A stretch of DNA of 64,000 bases from Achromobacter deleyi (GTDB lineage Bacteria > Pseudomonadota > Gammaproteobacteria > Burkholderiales > Burkholderiaceae_B). The notes under the pieces are model-generated. The model ran no database searches and was not told where the DNA came from. It saw only the letters and a list, made by a program, of their open reading frames with translations. Position numbers and translations under genes: made by a program. Of the stretch, positions 53,051-61,328 are shown piece by piece. The stretch lies in assembly GCF_016127315.1 (NCBI RefSeq), contig NZ_CP065997.1:5332001-5396000 (forward strand), in the 5' to 3' direction. Position 1 is the stretch's first letter, and each line of letters opens with the position of its first letter.

Positions 53051-54279
53051 GAGCGCCCCGCCGGTTGGCCGCCGGCGGCCGGCGGCGCGCGCCGCAGGCG
53101 CCAGCCGGCTTCGGTCGCCTGCACCTCGACGCCCGCCTGGCGCGCCGCCTGCATCCAGGCCGGCGCGGCCGCTGCCTTGGCGCCCTCGCCCGCCTCGGCC
53201 ACTTTGGGCCGGGCGGTGGCCGGCATGTCCAGCTCCAGCGTGCCGCCTTCGTAGCGCCAGGCCTGCATCTCGCCCGCGGCAAACGCCATGTGTTCGCGCG
53301 CGGCGCGCAGCAGGAAGCCGAGTTCGGCCCAATCGTCACCCCCGCCGGCCTGGCGCGCGGCGAGCAGCCGGCGCGCCTGTCCGACCGGATCGACCAGCGT
53401 GCCGACCGCCGGAAAGGCCTCGCGCACCCGCTGCGCCAACTGCTCGCGTGCCGCCTGCGCGGCATGCTCCAGCCGTCCGGCGTGCAGCGCCAGGCCCGCC
53501 ATCCACACGGCCGCGGCGGCCGCGCCCAGCAGGGCCGCGCGGCGCCAGCCCGACTCGCCGCCCCGGCTGGCGGCGGCCGCCGCTGGAATCGACCAGGGAA
53601 TCTCCGCCATCACGCCGCAGGCCGATTCGGGCAGCGCCACGTCCGCGGCCTCGCGTCGCCATCCGGCCGGCGCGGCGCCGATCCAGCGGCACGACCCGGC
53701 CGCGCAGGCGGCGGCGTCCGGCCCCAAGGTCTGCGCGAGGCTGGCCGTTGCGCCGTCCGCCTGCGTATCGAGCGCGTACAGGCTGCCCTGCCCGCCCGGC
53801 TGTCGCGCCACCACATAGCCGTCCAGGACGCACAGCGTCCAGCCATCCACCGTCTCGGGCAGCCACAGCGGCGTGGGCGCGAACCCCGCCGGCCGCAGGC
53901 CGCAGGCGACGATCAACGCCTGCACGCGGTCGGCGGCCTCGGCGTCGAACCAGGCCACGCCCACGCGGCCATCGGCGCCACGCGCCCCGTGGCCGATGCG
54001 CAGCGTGTCCGGATCGCCCAGCGCCAGCGGTTCGATCGCGCCTTCCACCGCCACGCGCAGGCGTGCGCGGGCCAGCGGCGGCAGCGGCACCGCCGTCAGC
54101 GTCAGGTCTTCGGGATGCGGAAACGCGGTGGCGCGGGCGCCCGGCCAGCGGCGCCCCAGTTCCGCCAGGCCCGCCGGCGGCAGGCGGCGCCAGGCGGCCT
54201 TCTCGGCGAGCGCCACGGGCAACGGCGTGTCGGCGGTCAGGGACCGCAGCGGCGGCAGCAGCACGCGGATCGCGGCCAT
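53047..54279 (-). CDS. gspL: Type II secretion protein GspL-like (HxcY-like)
   Basis: A 410-residue protein: an actin-like cytoplasmic domain (about 1-240) that docks GspE, one membrane segment (RRAALLGAAAAAVWMAGLALHAG), then a periplasmic ferredoxin-like domain. The start MAAIRVLLPPLRSL overlaps the gspK stop (ATGA); the longer open frame is not family-like. Sequence is divergent, and the call rests on topology and gene order. Confidence 0.8.
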   Translation of the reverse strand: MAAIRVLLPPLRSLTADTPLPVALAEKAAWRRLPPAGLAELGRRWPGARATAFPHPEDLTLTAVPLPPLARARLRVAVEGAIEPLALGDPDTLRIGHGARGADGRVGVAWFDAEAADRVQALIVACGLRPAGFAPTPLWLPETVDGWTLCVLDGYVVARQPGGQGSLYALDTQADGATASLAQTLGPDAAACAAGSCRWIGAAPAGWRREAADVALPESACGVMAEIPWSIPAAAAASRGGESGWRRAALLGAAAAAVWMAGLALHAGRLEHAAQAAREQLAQRVREAFPAVGTLVDPVGQARRLLAARQAGGGDDWAELGFLLRAAREHMAFAAGEMQAWRYEGGTLELDMPATARPKVAEAGEGAKAAAAPAWMQAARQAGVEVQATEAGWRLRRAPPAAGGQPAGRS

Positions 54280-55235
54280 CACGCGCCTTCCCGCGACCAG
54301 ATGATCTGCGAAACGCCGTCGCCGCTGCGGGTCAGCAGCGCCTTCAAGGGCAGGATCACGCCGCCCAGGCGCGCGGCGCCGTCGAGACGGAACCAGCCGC
54401 TGGCGACCGCCACGCGCGGCGCCTCGGCCCGCGGCGCGGGCGTGGCGGAGGCGCCGCCGCCGTTGTCCGCGGCGCCCTCGGCCGTGCTCAGGCGGTTGGC
54501 GAAGTCGCCGTTGTTGACGAACCAGAGCCCGGCGTCGCGCTGCGCCACCATGGCCTTGGCCTGGTCCAGCGACATGCCGGGCACGTGCGCGGCGATCACC
54601 TCGGCGCTGGCGGTGTTGACGTTGACCAGCGTCACGCGTGGCAGCACCGTCACGTGGCGCCGCAGGCGCGCCAGCACCGCGCCGTCCACCCCGGGCACGC
54701 CGGCCAGTTCCTCCAGGCTGCGCGGCAGCGGCGCCAGCCGGCCATGCGGATCGGCACCCGGCTGCGCCGCCAGGATCCGCTCGGCGATCGCCTGGCCCAC
54801 TTCCGGCGCCACGCCCACCAGCGCGCACAGGCGCAGCAGCTCGGCCACGCCGTCCTGGTACAGGCGGCCCTCGAACACCAGGTTGCGCAGGTTGAACTTG
54901 CCCTGCTCGTCCTCCAGCCGGCCGACGAAGGCGGCGTCGCGGCCGGGACGCTGCAGGCGCGTATCGACGATGGGCGCGGCCCAGGCGCCGTCGGGGCGCG
55001 TGGTCGCCTGCCGCTGGCCGTCCTCGCGCAGCCGCTGGCGCGCCACGCCGAGCCCGGCCTCAAGCAGGGCCTGGGCCTGGGCGCGGGTCTGGGCCGCCTG
55101 CACGGTGCGCAGGAACGTGTCCTGGCGCTGCAGCAGCGAGGCGACGATCATCGTCACCGCGGCCACCACCAGCAACGCGCTGATCACCGCCATGCCGCGC
55201 TGCCGCTCACAGCTGCCAGGAACCGATGTCGGCAT
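54279..55235 (-). CDS. gspK: Type II secretion minor pseudopilin GspK (HxcX-like)
   Basis: A 318-residue large pseudopilin, lacking the Glu+5 as GspK proteins do: CERQRGMAVISALLVVAAVTMIVASLL. The helix-hairpin-helix-like part (LAGVPGVDGAVLARLRRHVTVLP; VNVNTASAEVIAAHVPGMS) is typical. I use ATG 55235, which has GGGGA upstream; ATG 55250 is the alternative. It overlaps gspG by 29 bp and gspL by one base. GspK caps the pseudopilus tip. Confidence 0.88.
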   Translation of the reverse strand: MPTSVPGSCERQRGMAVISALLVVAAVTMIVASLLQRQDTFLRTVQAAQTRAQAQALLEAGLGVARQRLREDGQRQATTRPDGAWAAPIVDTRLQRPGRDAAFVGRLEDEQGKFNLRNLVFEGRLYQDGVAELLRLCALVGVAPEVGQAIAERILAAQPGADPHGRLAPLPRSLEELAGVPGVDGAVLARLRRHVTVLPRVTLVNVNTASAEVIAAHVPGMSLDQAKAMVAQRDAGLWFVNNGDFANRLSTAEGAADNGGGASATPAPRAEAPRVAVASGWFRLDGAARLGGVILPLKALLTRSGDGVSQIIWSREGA

Positions 55236-55668
55236 TGCCGCCGTCCCCATCCGGCTTGCCGTCCGCGCCCAGCGAGAACACGTCGATCTCGCCGCGCGTG
55301 CCCGGATTCAGGTACTGGTACGGATGGCCCCAGGGATCGTTGGGCAGGCGGTCCAGGTAGGCGCGCCAGGCGTTCGAGGCGCCCGGCCCCGAGGCCGGCC
55401 GTTCCACCAGGGCGCGCAGGCCCTGCTCGGTGCTGGGATAGCTGCCGGTGTCGAGCCGGTACAGCTTGAGCGCCTGCATCAGCGCGCTGATGTCCTGGCG
55501 CGCCGCCACGGCGCGGGCCTGGTCGGGCCGGTCCAGCAGCCGCGGCACGATCAGCGCGGCCAGGATGCCCATGATCACGATCACCACCATGATCTCGATC
55601 AGCGTGAAGCCACGCTGCCGGCGCCCGGGCGGGTGCTGCCTATCCGTCGTTAACCGGCCTGCTTTCAT
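55207..55668 (-). CDS. gspG: Type II secretion major pseudopilin GspG (HxcT-like)
   Basis: A 153-residue major pseudopilin with leader RRQRGFTLIEIMVVIVIMGILAALIVPRLL (G|F cleavage, Glu+5). The characteristic GspG C-terminal part reads YPSTEQGLRALVERP...YLDRLPNDPWGHPYQYLNPG...DVFSLGADGKPDGDGGNADIGSW, including the calcium-site acidic residues. It is first in the gspG-K-L-M-E-F string and should be the main subunit of the secretion piston. A prepilin peptidase gene is not in the window. Confidence 0.94.
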   Translation of the reverse strand: MKAGRLTTDRQHPPGRRQRGFTLIEIMVVIVIMGILAALIVPRLLDRPDQARAVAARQDISALMQALKLYRLDTGSYPSTEQGLRALVERPASGPGASNAWRAYLDRLPNDPWGHPYQYLNPGTRGEIDVFSLGADGKPDGDGGNADIGSWQL

Positions 55669-56040
55669 CGCGCTTGGACTCCGAAGGCAATCACACAGGG
55701 GAGCCGAAGACGACGATGCCGGCGGCAGAGCGCCGGCATCGCCTTTCGGGTCCGCACAGTGTGGCCAGCCCGGATTGCACGCATTTGACCCGTTGTGTGG
55801 AGCTTTGAAAGCCTCGCTGGCCGCGTTCGCGCCGCCGCGAAGTTGTTTGCAGTGTTAACAGCTCCTAGGGATTTCCCGCGTTTTTTCCAAGCGCTCCGCC
55901 TTGCGTGGAATTTTTTTCCATTTCATGAAAGGTATTCGGAAGTTTGAATTCTTAGACTCCCGCATTCATTGGAATGTCAGCTTTCGTTCAGACGAAAGTC
56001 AGGACGATTGAAAGCCACAACAAAGGGAGGAATGAATCCA
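55669..56040. other. 372-bp divergent intergenic region between gspG and tctB
   Basis: It holds promoters for both directions. Near gspG is a perfect 10-bp-stem hairpin (55715-55740) without a T-run, 47 bp before the gspG ATG, perhaps a leader structure. Next to tctB are A+T-rich sequence and a small hairpin CTTTCGT-TCAG-ACGAAAG (55981-55998). I find no clear Pho box and no GGCGGGTT-N13-TCGTC motif here. Confidence 0.6.
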
Positions 56041-56511
56041 ATGCAATCAAGACGCAGCGTCATCAAGCGCGAGGCGTGGGCCGCGGGCACGATGATCGTG
56101 CTCGGCCTGGGCGCCATCGCGCAGGCATCCACGTACACCCTGGGCAGCCTGGCCCGCATGGGCCCCGGCCTGTTTCCCGCCATTCTCGGCGTGCTGCTGG
56201 TCCTGCTGGGACTGATCATCGCGCGCATGGCCTACTCGCCCATGGTCACCGAAGAGGACGCCGAAGAGATCCCGCCGCCCGAGTGGCGCGGCTGGGGCTG
56301 CATCATCGGCGGCCTCATGACCTTCATCCTGCTGGGCAAGTACGGCGGCCTGGTGCCCGCCACCTTCGCGCTGGTCTTCATCTCGGCCATGGGCGACCGC
56401 CAGCACACGCCGCGCAGCGCCGCGCTGCTGGCCGTGGGCGTGACCATTCTCGGCGTGGCCGTTTTCTCGTGGGCGCTGCAATTGCAGTTTCCGCTGTTCC
56501 GCTGGGGCTGA
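56041..56511 (+). CDS. tctB: Tripartite tricarboxylate transporter subunit TctB
   Basis: A 156-residue small membrane subunit with four hydrophobic segments (MIVLGLGAIAQASTYTLGSLARMGPGLFPAILGVLLVLLGLIIA, in outline). MGPGxFP is the TctB hallmark. GGGAGG is 10 bases before ATG 56041; an in-frame ATG at 56032 is too close to it. It is followed by tctA after 3 bp. The periplasmic binding subunit TctC is not adjacent. Confidence 0.88.
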   Translation: MQSRRSVIKREAWAAGTMIVLGLGAIAQASTYTLGSLARMGPGLFPAILGVLLVLLGLIIARMAYSPMVTEEDAEEIPPPEWRGWGCIIGGLMTFILLGKYGGLVPATFALVFISAMGDRQHTPRSAALLAVGVTILGVAVFSWALQLQFPLFRWG

Positions 56512-56514
56512 TCG

Positions 56515-58044
56515 ATGGAAATCCTCAATAACCTGATGCACGGGTTCTCGGTCGCCTTCGCGCTCGACAACCTGCTGTGGGCCGTGTTCGGCGTGTTCAT
56601 GGGCAACCTGATCGGCGTGCTGCCGGGCATGGGCGTGCTGGCCGCCATCTCGATCCTGCTGCCGCTGACCTACACCATGACCCCGACCGCGGCGCTGGTG
56701 ATGCTGTCCGGCATCTACTACGGCTCGCAATACGGCGGCGGCATCACCTCGATCATGCTGAACCTGCCGGGCACCGCCTCGCACGCGGTGGCCTGCCTGG
56801 ACGGCAATCCGCTGGCGCGCAACGGCAAGGCCGGCTCGGCGCTGTTCATGCTGATGTTCTCGTCGTTCTGCGGCGCGTCCGTCGGCATCCTGGCGATGAT
56901 CCTGTTCTCGCCGCTGCTGGTCGACGTGGCCTTCAAGTTCGGCCCGGCCGAATACTTCTCGATGATGATGCTGGGCCTGCTGGCCGGCGCCACGCTGGCC
57001 AAGGGCTCGGCGATCAAGGGCGTGGCGATGGTGGTGGTCGGCCTGCTGCTGGGCGTGATCGGCACCGACGTCAACACCGGCACCATGCGCTTTCACTTCG
57101 GCATCCTCGAGCTGAGCGACGGCCTGCAGATCGTGGCGCTGGCGATGGGCCTGTTCGGCGTGGCCGACTTCCTCAAGAACATCAACCAGATCGGCGGCGA
57201 CGCCAAGGTCACCAGCACCAAGGTCAGCATGAAGTCGATGCGGCCCGAGGCCGGCGACATCAAGCAGTCGCGCGGCGCCCTGGTGCGCGGCACCGCCATC
57301 GGCGCGGCCTTCGGCATCCTGCCGGGCACGGGTCCGACCATCGCCTCGTTCATCTCGTACGCGGTGGAAAAGAAAGTGGCGCGCGAACCGCGCCGCTTCG
57401 GCCGCGGCGCCATCGAGGGCATCGCCGGCCCCGAGGCCGCCACCAGCGCCTCGACCCAGACCAGCTTCATCCCCACCATGAGCCTGGGCATCCCGGGCGA
57501 CCCGGTGATGGCGTTGATGCTGGGCGCGCTGATCATCCACGGCATCCAGCCCGGTCCGCAGATGATGGTCGAGCACGCCGACATGTTCTGGGGGCTGATC
57601 GCCAGCTTCTGGGTCGGCAACGTGCTGCTGTTGCTGCTGAACCTGCCGCTGATCGGCATGTGGGTGCGCCTGTTGACCGTGCCGTTCCGCTATCTGTTCC
57701 CGGCGGCGCTGTTCTTTGTCTGCGTCGGCGTCTACAGCACCAACAACAACCTGTTCGACGTGGGCATGGTGACGTTGTTCGGCGCCGCGGGCTACGCGCT
57801 GATCCGGTTGCGCTTCGAACCGGCGCCGCTGCTGCTGGGCTTCGTGCTCGGGCCGATGGTGGAAGAGAACTTCCGCCGCGCCCTGCTGCTGTCGCGCGGC
57901 GACCTGGCGATCTTCGTGACGCGCCCGATCAGCCTGGGCTTCGTGCTGGCGTGCGTGCTGCTGATCGCGCTGCTGCTGGTCTCGGCCGTGAGGCAGAAGC
58001 ACAAGGCGCAGGCGGCCCTGGAGCAAGCCCGCACGGCGGCCTGA
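56515..58044 (+). CDS. tctA: Tripartite tricarboxylate transporter subunit TctA
   Basis: A 509-residue permease with about twelve membrane segments. Family signatures include GVLPGMGVLAAISILLPLTY, GSQYGGGITSIMLNLPGTASHAVACLDG and GILPGTGPTIASFISYAVEKK. With TctB it forms the membrane part of a sodium-dependent carboxylate importer. A soluble TctC protein must be supplied from elsewhere in the genome, where such bacteria usually have many. A terminator follows. Confidence 0.93.
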   Translation: MEILNNLMHGFSVAFALDNLLWAVFGVFMGNLIGVLPGMGVLAAISILLPLTYTMTPTAALVMLSGIYYGSQYGGGITSIMLNLPGTASHAVACLDGNPLARNGKAGSALFMLMFSSFCGASVGILAMILFSPLLVDVAFKFGPAEYFSMMMLGLLAGATLAKGSAIKGVAMVVVGLLLGVIGTDVNTGTMRFHFGILELSDGLQIVALAMGLFGVADFLKNINQIGGDAKVTSTKVSMKSMRPEAGDIKQSRGALVRGTAIGAAFGILPGTGPTIASFISYAVEKKVAREPRRFGRGAIEGIAGPEAATSASTQTSFIPTMSLGIPGDPVMALMLGALIIHGIQPGPQMMVEHADMFWGLIASFWVGNVLLLLLNLPLIGMWVRLLTVPFRYLFPAALFFVCVGVYSTNNNLFDVGMVTLFGAAGYALIRLRFEPAPLLLGFVLGPMVEENFRRALLLSRGDLAIFVTRPISLGFVLACVLLIALLLVSAVRQKHKAQAALEQARTAA

Positions 58045-58065
58045 CGGGCGTCGACGGCATAACGG

Positions 58066-58091
58066 ACAGCCGCCCTCGGGCGGCTGTTTTT
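58066..58091 (+). terminator. Rho-independent terminator after tctA
   Basis: ACAGCCGCCC, a 2-nt loop and its complement, then TTTT, 22 bp after the tctA stop. It would end the tctBA transcript. Confidence 0.85.
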
Positions 58092-58134
58092 CATGGATCG
58101 GAAGACCCGCCGGACGCGGGCCGACAACGCGCCG

Positions 58135-58467
58135 CTAGGCCTCGGGCGGCGCGGCCGGCCCCACGACGTGGCCGTCGATATGGCCCAGCGGCCGGCCCGG
58201 ATCGAGCCGGTCGCGCACCCGCTGCTTGAGCACCTTGGCTTCCGGAAAACCGCCGTCGCGCTTGCGGTCCCACACCAGCTCGCCGTCGCAGGTGATCTGG
58301 AAGATGCCGCCGGTGCCGGGCTGCAGCGCCACTTCGCCCAGGTCGGTGGAAAAGGTGGACAGCAGTTCCTGCGCCATCCAGCCGGCGCGCAGCAGCCATT
58401 GGCACTGCGTGCAGTAGAGAATGACGATGCGGGGACGATGGGCGGGGGGCTGGGCGGCGGTTTGCAT
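58135..58467 (-). CDS. SelT/SelW/SelH-family thioredoxin-fold protein
   Basis: A 110-residue protein with the redox motif CTQC (cysteine in place of selenocysteine) in IVILYCTQCQWLLRAGWMAQELL, then the family block GGIFQITCDGELVWDRKRDGGFPEAKVLKQRVRD. This Rdx family is thought to act in thiol redox reactions. I start at ATG 58467; ATG 58479 is possible. It stands alone between tctA and an efflux gene. Confidence 0.85.
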   Translation of the reverse strand: MQTAAQPPAHRPRIVILYCTQCQWLLRAGWMAQELLSTFSTDLGEVALQPGTGGIFQITCDGELVWDRKRDGGFPEAKVLKQRVRDRLDPGRPLGHIDGHVVGPAAPPEA

Positions 58468-58568
58468 GGCGCGAATCATTCTACGCCAGCCCGATGCCGG
58501 CGGCGCGGATCGCCAGTCGTGGATAATGTCAGGTTTTCCCGGGCGCGCGGTGCGCCCTGAGTCCGCCA

Positions 58569-59774
58569 ATGAAGTCTGCATTACCCGCCCGAAGCCAACG
58601 CTGGCTGATCGGCCTCCTGATGGGCCTGGTCACGCTCACGCCGATGGGCATCGACATCTACCTGCCCTCCCTGCCCGCCATGGCCGTCGGCTTCGGCCAA
58701 TCGATCAGCGCGCTGCAGGCCAGCATCACCCTCTTTATCTTCTCGGTCGGCGTCGGCCAGATCCTGATCGGCCCGCTGGCCGACCGCTATGGCCGCCGGC
58801 CGGTGGCGCTCGGCGGCGCGCTGGCCTACCTGCTGGGCTCGGCGCTGGGCGCGGCCGCGACCTCGCTGGAACTGTTCTACACCGCGCGCGTGATCCAGGG
58901 CCTGGGCGCCTGCTCGGCCTCGCTGGTGGCGTTCGCGGCGGTGCGCGACCGCTTCAGCCCGGCGGTCGGGGCGCGCGTCTACAGCTATCTGAACGGCGCG
59001 TTGTGCACGGTGCCGGCGCTGGCGCCGATGCTGGGCGGCGCGCTGGCGGTGCATGCCGGCTGGCGCAGCACCTTCGTCTTCATGGTGCTGTTCGCGCTGG
59101 CGCTGGCGGCATTGCTGGCGTGGCGTTTCGCCGAGACCCGCGAGGCGGCGCCGGCGCGCGGCACGCGCCTGTACAGCCTGCGCCGCTACGCGCCAATCGC
59201 CGCCAGCGGCCGGTTCCTGTATTTCGCCATCTTCGGCATGGCCGGCATGGCCATGATCCTGGTGTTCGTGTCGGCCGCGCCGGTGGTGCTGGTGCAGCAG
59301 CTGGGCTATTCGGAGCTGGGGTTTTCCGCCTGGTTCGGCGGCAACGCCGCCATCAACATCGCGGCGTTCTTCCTGGCGCCGGTGTTCATCGCGCGCTTCG
59401 GCCGCTACGCCATGCTGCGGGTCGGCATGATGGCCCTGCTGCTGGCCGCGCTGATGCACCTGGCCGCCTGGCGCTGGGCGCCCGCGGCCGCGTGGATCTT
59501 CATGCTGCCGGTGGCGGTGCTGACGGTCGGCTTTTCGCTGGCACTGGGCTCGGCGCTGAGCCTGGCGCTGGAACCCTTCGCCGACCGCGCCGGCACCGCC
59601 GCCGCGGTCTACGGGCTATTCCAGATGAGCGGCTCGGCCGTCATCGCCACCGCCCTGCTGGACCAGGGCGTGGCGCCGCAGGCCGCCATGGGCCTGATCG
59701 GCGTGGTGATCGTCGGGCCGTTGCTGTGCCTGTCGCGCGCCATGGCGCGGCGCGTCGCCGCATCCTCGCGCTAG
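58569..59774 (+). CDS. Bcr/CflA-type multidrug efflux MFS transporter
   Basis: A 401-residue major facilitator protein with 12 membrane segments. It opens with LTPMGIDIYLPSLPAM, the Bcr/CflA hallmark, followed by motif A GPLADRYGRRPV and ARVIQGLGACSASLVAFAAVRD. It would export drugs such as bicyclomycin or sulphonamide-like compounds by proton antiport; the real substrate is unknown. Confidence 0.9.
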   Translation: MKSALPARSQRWLIGLLMGLVTLTPMGIDIYLPSLPAMAVGFGQSISALQASITLFIFSVGVGQILIGPLADRYGRRPVALGGALAYLLGSALGAAATSLELFYTARVIQGLGACSASLVAFAAVRDRFSPAVGARVYSYLNGALCTVPALAPMLGGALAVHAGWRSTFVFMVLFALALAALLAWRFAETREAAPARGTRLYSLRRYAPIAASGRFLYFAIFGMAGMAMILVFVSAAPVVLVQQLGYSELGFSAWFGGNAAINIAAFFLAPVFIARFGRYAMLRVGMMALLLAALMHLAAWRWAPAAAWIFMLPVAVLTVGFSLALGSALSLALEPFADRAGTAAAVYGLFQMSGSAVIATALLDQGVAPQAAMGLIGVVIVGPLLCLSRAMARRVAASSR

Positions 59775-59801
59775 GCCCCGGCCCGCGCCGCATTGCGGGG
59801 G

Positions 59802-60275
59802 TCAGGCCGCCGCGCGCGGCGTGTTCGACAAGTGCATCAGCAGCGCGCCGCCGGCGATCAACGCCGCGCCCGCCAGGCGGCCGGGGTTGAGCGCGCTGCC
59901 CACGAACCCCACCAGCGCATAGCGATCCAGCATCAGCGCCGCCAGCATCTGGCCGGCGATCACCGCCGCCAGGAAGGCGCCCGCGCCCAGGCGTGGCGCC
60001 AGGATCAGCGCCGCCGTGATGTAGAACACGCCGGCCAGGCCGCCGGTCCAGCCCCACCACGGCAATTGGCCGATCTCGGCGAAGCTCGGCGCCGGCACCC
60101 GCAGGAACGCCATCACCGCCATGGCCGCGACGGCGCTGATCGCCAGCGAGGCCATGGTGGCCCACAGCGGGTGTCCCAGGTGGCGGCCCAGGGCGGCGTT
60201 GGCGCCGGCCTGGATCGGCACCAGCGCGCCCGCCAGCACGGCGGCGGGAATGGCGTAGAAGGTCGTGTTGTTCAA
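59802..60275 (-). CDS. Small DMT-family permease (YdcZ/DUF606 type)
   Basis: A 157-residue membrane protein with five hydrophobic segments. The block IPAAVLAGALVPIQAGANAALGRHLGHPLWATMASL near the N-terminus is typical of the YdcZ half-size drug/metabolite transporters. It is divergent from a LysR gene, with 82 bp between start codons, and is its likely target. Confidence 0.87.
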   Translation of the reverse strand: MNNTTFYAIPAAVLAGALVPIQAGANAALGRHLGHPLWATMASLAISAVAAMAVMAFLRVPAPSFAEIGQLPWWGWTGGLAGVFYITAALILAPRLGAGAFLAAVIAGQMLAALMLDRYALVGFVGSALNPGRLAGAALIAGGALLMHLSNTPRAAA

Positions 60276-60326
60276 GGCTTGCTCCGATTCAAGAGGGATT
60301 GGCGTTATTCTCTTATTCGCAAAACA

Positions 60327-60341
60327 TTGAATCCAATTCGA
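60327..60341. promoter_or_regulatory. Candidate LysR operator (imperfect palindrome)
   Basis: TTGAATCCAATTCGA lies between the divergent DMT permease and LysR genes. It matches the reverse complement of the site at 62361-62375 at 13 of 15 positions and contains a T-N11-A-like core. Confidence 0.6.
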
Positions 60342-60357
60342 TATTTATCTATTGAAT

Positions 60358-61254
60358 ATGCAGCCAGTGAATAATCTACGGGCCATCGACCTGAACCTGC
60401 TGGTGGTGCTGGACGCCTTGCTGCACGAGCGCAACCTGACCCGCGCGGCCGCCCGCCTGCCGATGAGCCAGCCCGCCATGAGCCACGCGCTGGCCCGCCT
60501 GCGGGCGCTGCTGGGCGACCCGCTGTTCCATCGCACCCGCGGCGGCCTGCGGCCCACGCCGCACGCCCTGGCGCTGGAAGCGCCGCTGCGCGATGTGCTG
60601 GCGCAAGTGCGGCGACTGCTGGCCGGCGCGGTATTCGAGCCCGCGGCCAGCCGACGCGCGTTCCGCCTGGCCATGTCCGACTATGGCGCGAGCGTGCTGC
60701 TGCCGCCGCTGATGCGGCGCCTGCGGCGCGACGCGCCCGGCATCGACCTGGAAATCAGCTATGCCAGCCGCAGCGGCATGATCGCGGGCGTGGCCGACGG
60801 CCAGCTCGACCTGGCGCTGGCGGTGTTCGGCGAGACCCCCGCCGAGATCCAGCGCGCGGTGCTGTTCGAAGAAAGTTTCGTCTGCGTCGCCGACGCCACC
60901 GCGGGCCTGCCGTCGACATTGGAGGATTACCTGGCGCGGCCGCACGTGCTGGTGGCCGCCAGCCAGGACCAGCGCGCGGCGGAAGTGGACGCGGCGCTGG
61001 CCCGTATCGGCCAGTCGCGCCGCGTGGCGCTGCGGCTGCCGCATTGGACGGCGGCGCCGGCCGTGCTGGCCGGCACAGACCTGGTGCTGACGGTGGCGCG
61101 GCGCGCGGTGGAACCGCCGGCCGCCGGCCTGACGGTCGGGCCGGTGCCGTTTGCCATCGCGCCGCTGGCGTTCGAGATGATCTGGCACCAGCGTGCCGAC
61201 GCGGACGCCGGCCTGGGCTGGCTGCGCGCGCTGCTCGGCCAACTGGCGGGCTGA
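60358..61254 (+). CDS. LysR-family transcriptional regulator
   Basis: A 298-residue regulator with the NodD-like N-terminus LRAIDLNLLVVLDALLHERNLTRAAARLPMSQPAMSHALARLRALLGDPLFHRTRGG. The effector domain follows from about residue 90. I start at ATG 60358; TTG 60352 is possible. It is divergent from the small DMT permease and probably regulates it. Effector unknown. Confidence 0.9.
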   Translation: MQPVNNLRAIDLNLLVVLDALLHERNLTRAAARLPMSQPAMSHALARLRALLGDPLFHRTRGGLRPTPHALALEAPLRDVLAQVRRLLAGAVFEPAASRRAFRLAMSDYGASVLLPPLMRRLRRDAPGIDLEISYASRSGMIAGVADGQLDLALAVFGETPAEIQRAVLFEESFVCVADATAGLPSTLEDYLARPHVLVAASQDQRAAEVDAALARIGQSRRVALRLPHWTAAPAVLAGTDLVLTVARRAVEPPAAGLTVGPVPFAIAPLAFEMIWHQRADADAGLGWLRALLGQLAG

Positions 61255-61328
61255 GGCGCGCCGATTGCCCATCCGAGGGCTTGGGCTTCGGCGCCGCGGG
61301 TCGTTGCGGCGGGCGCCGGATGCGCCGT

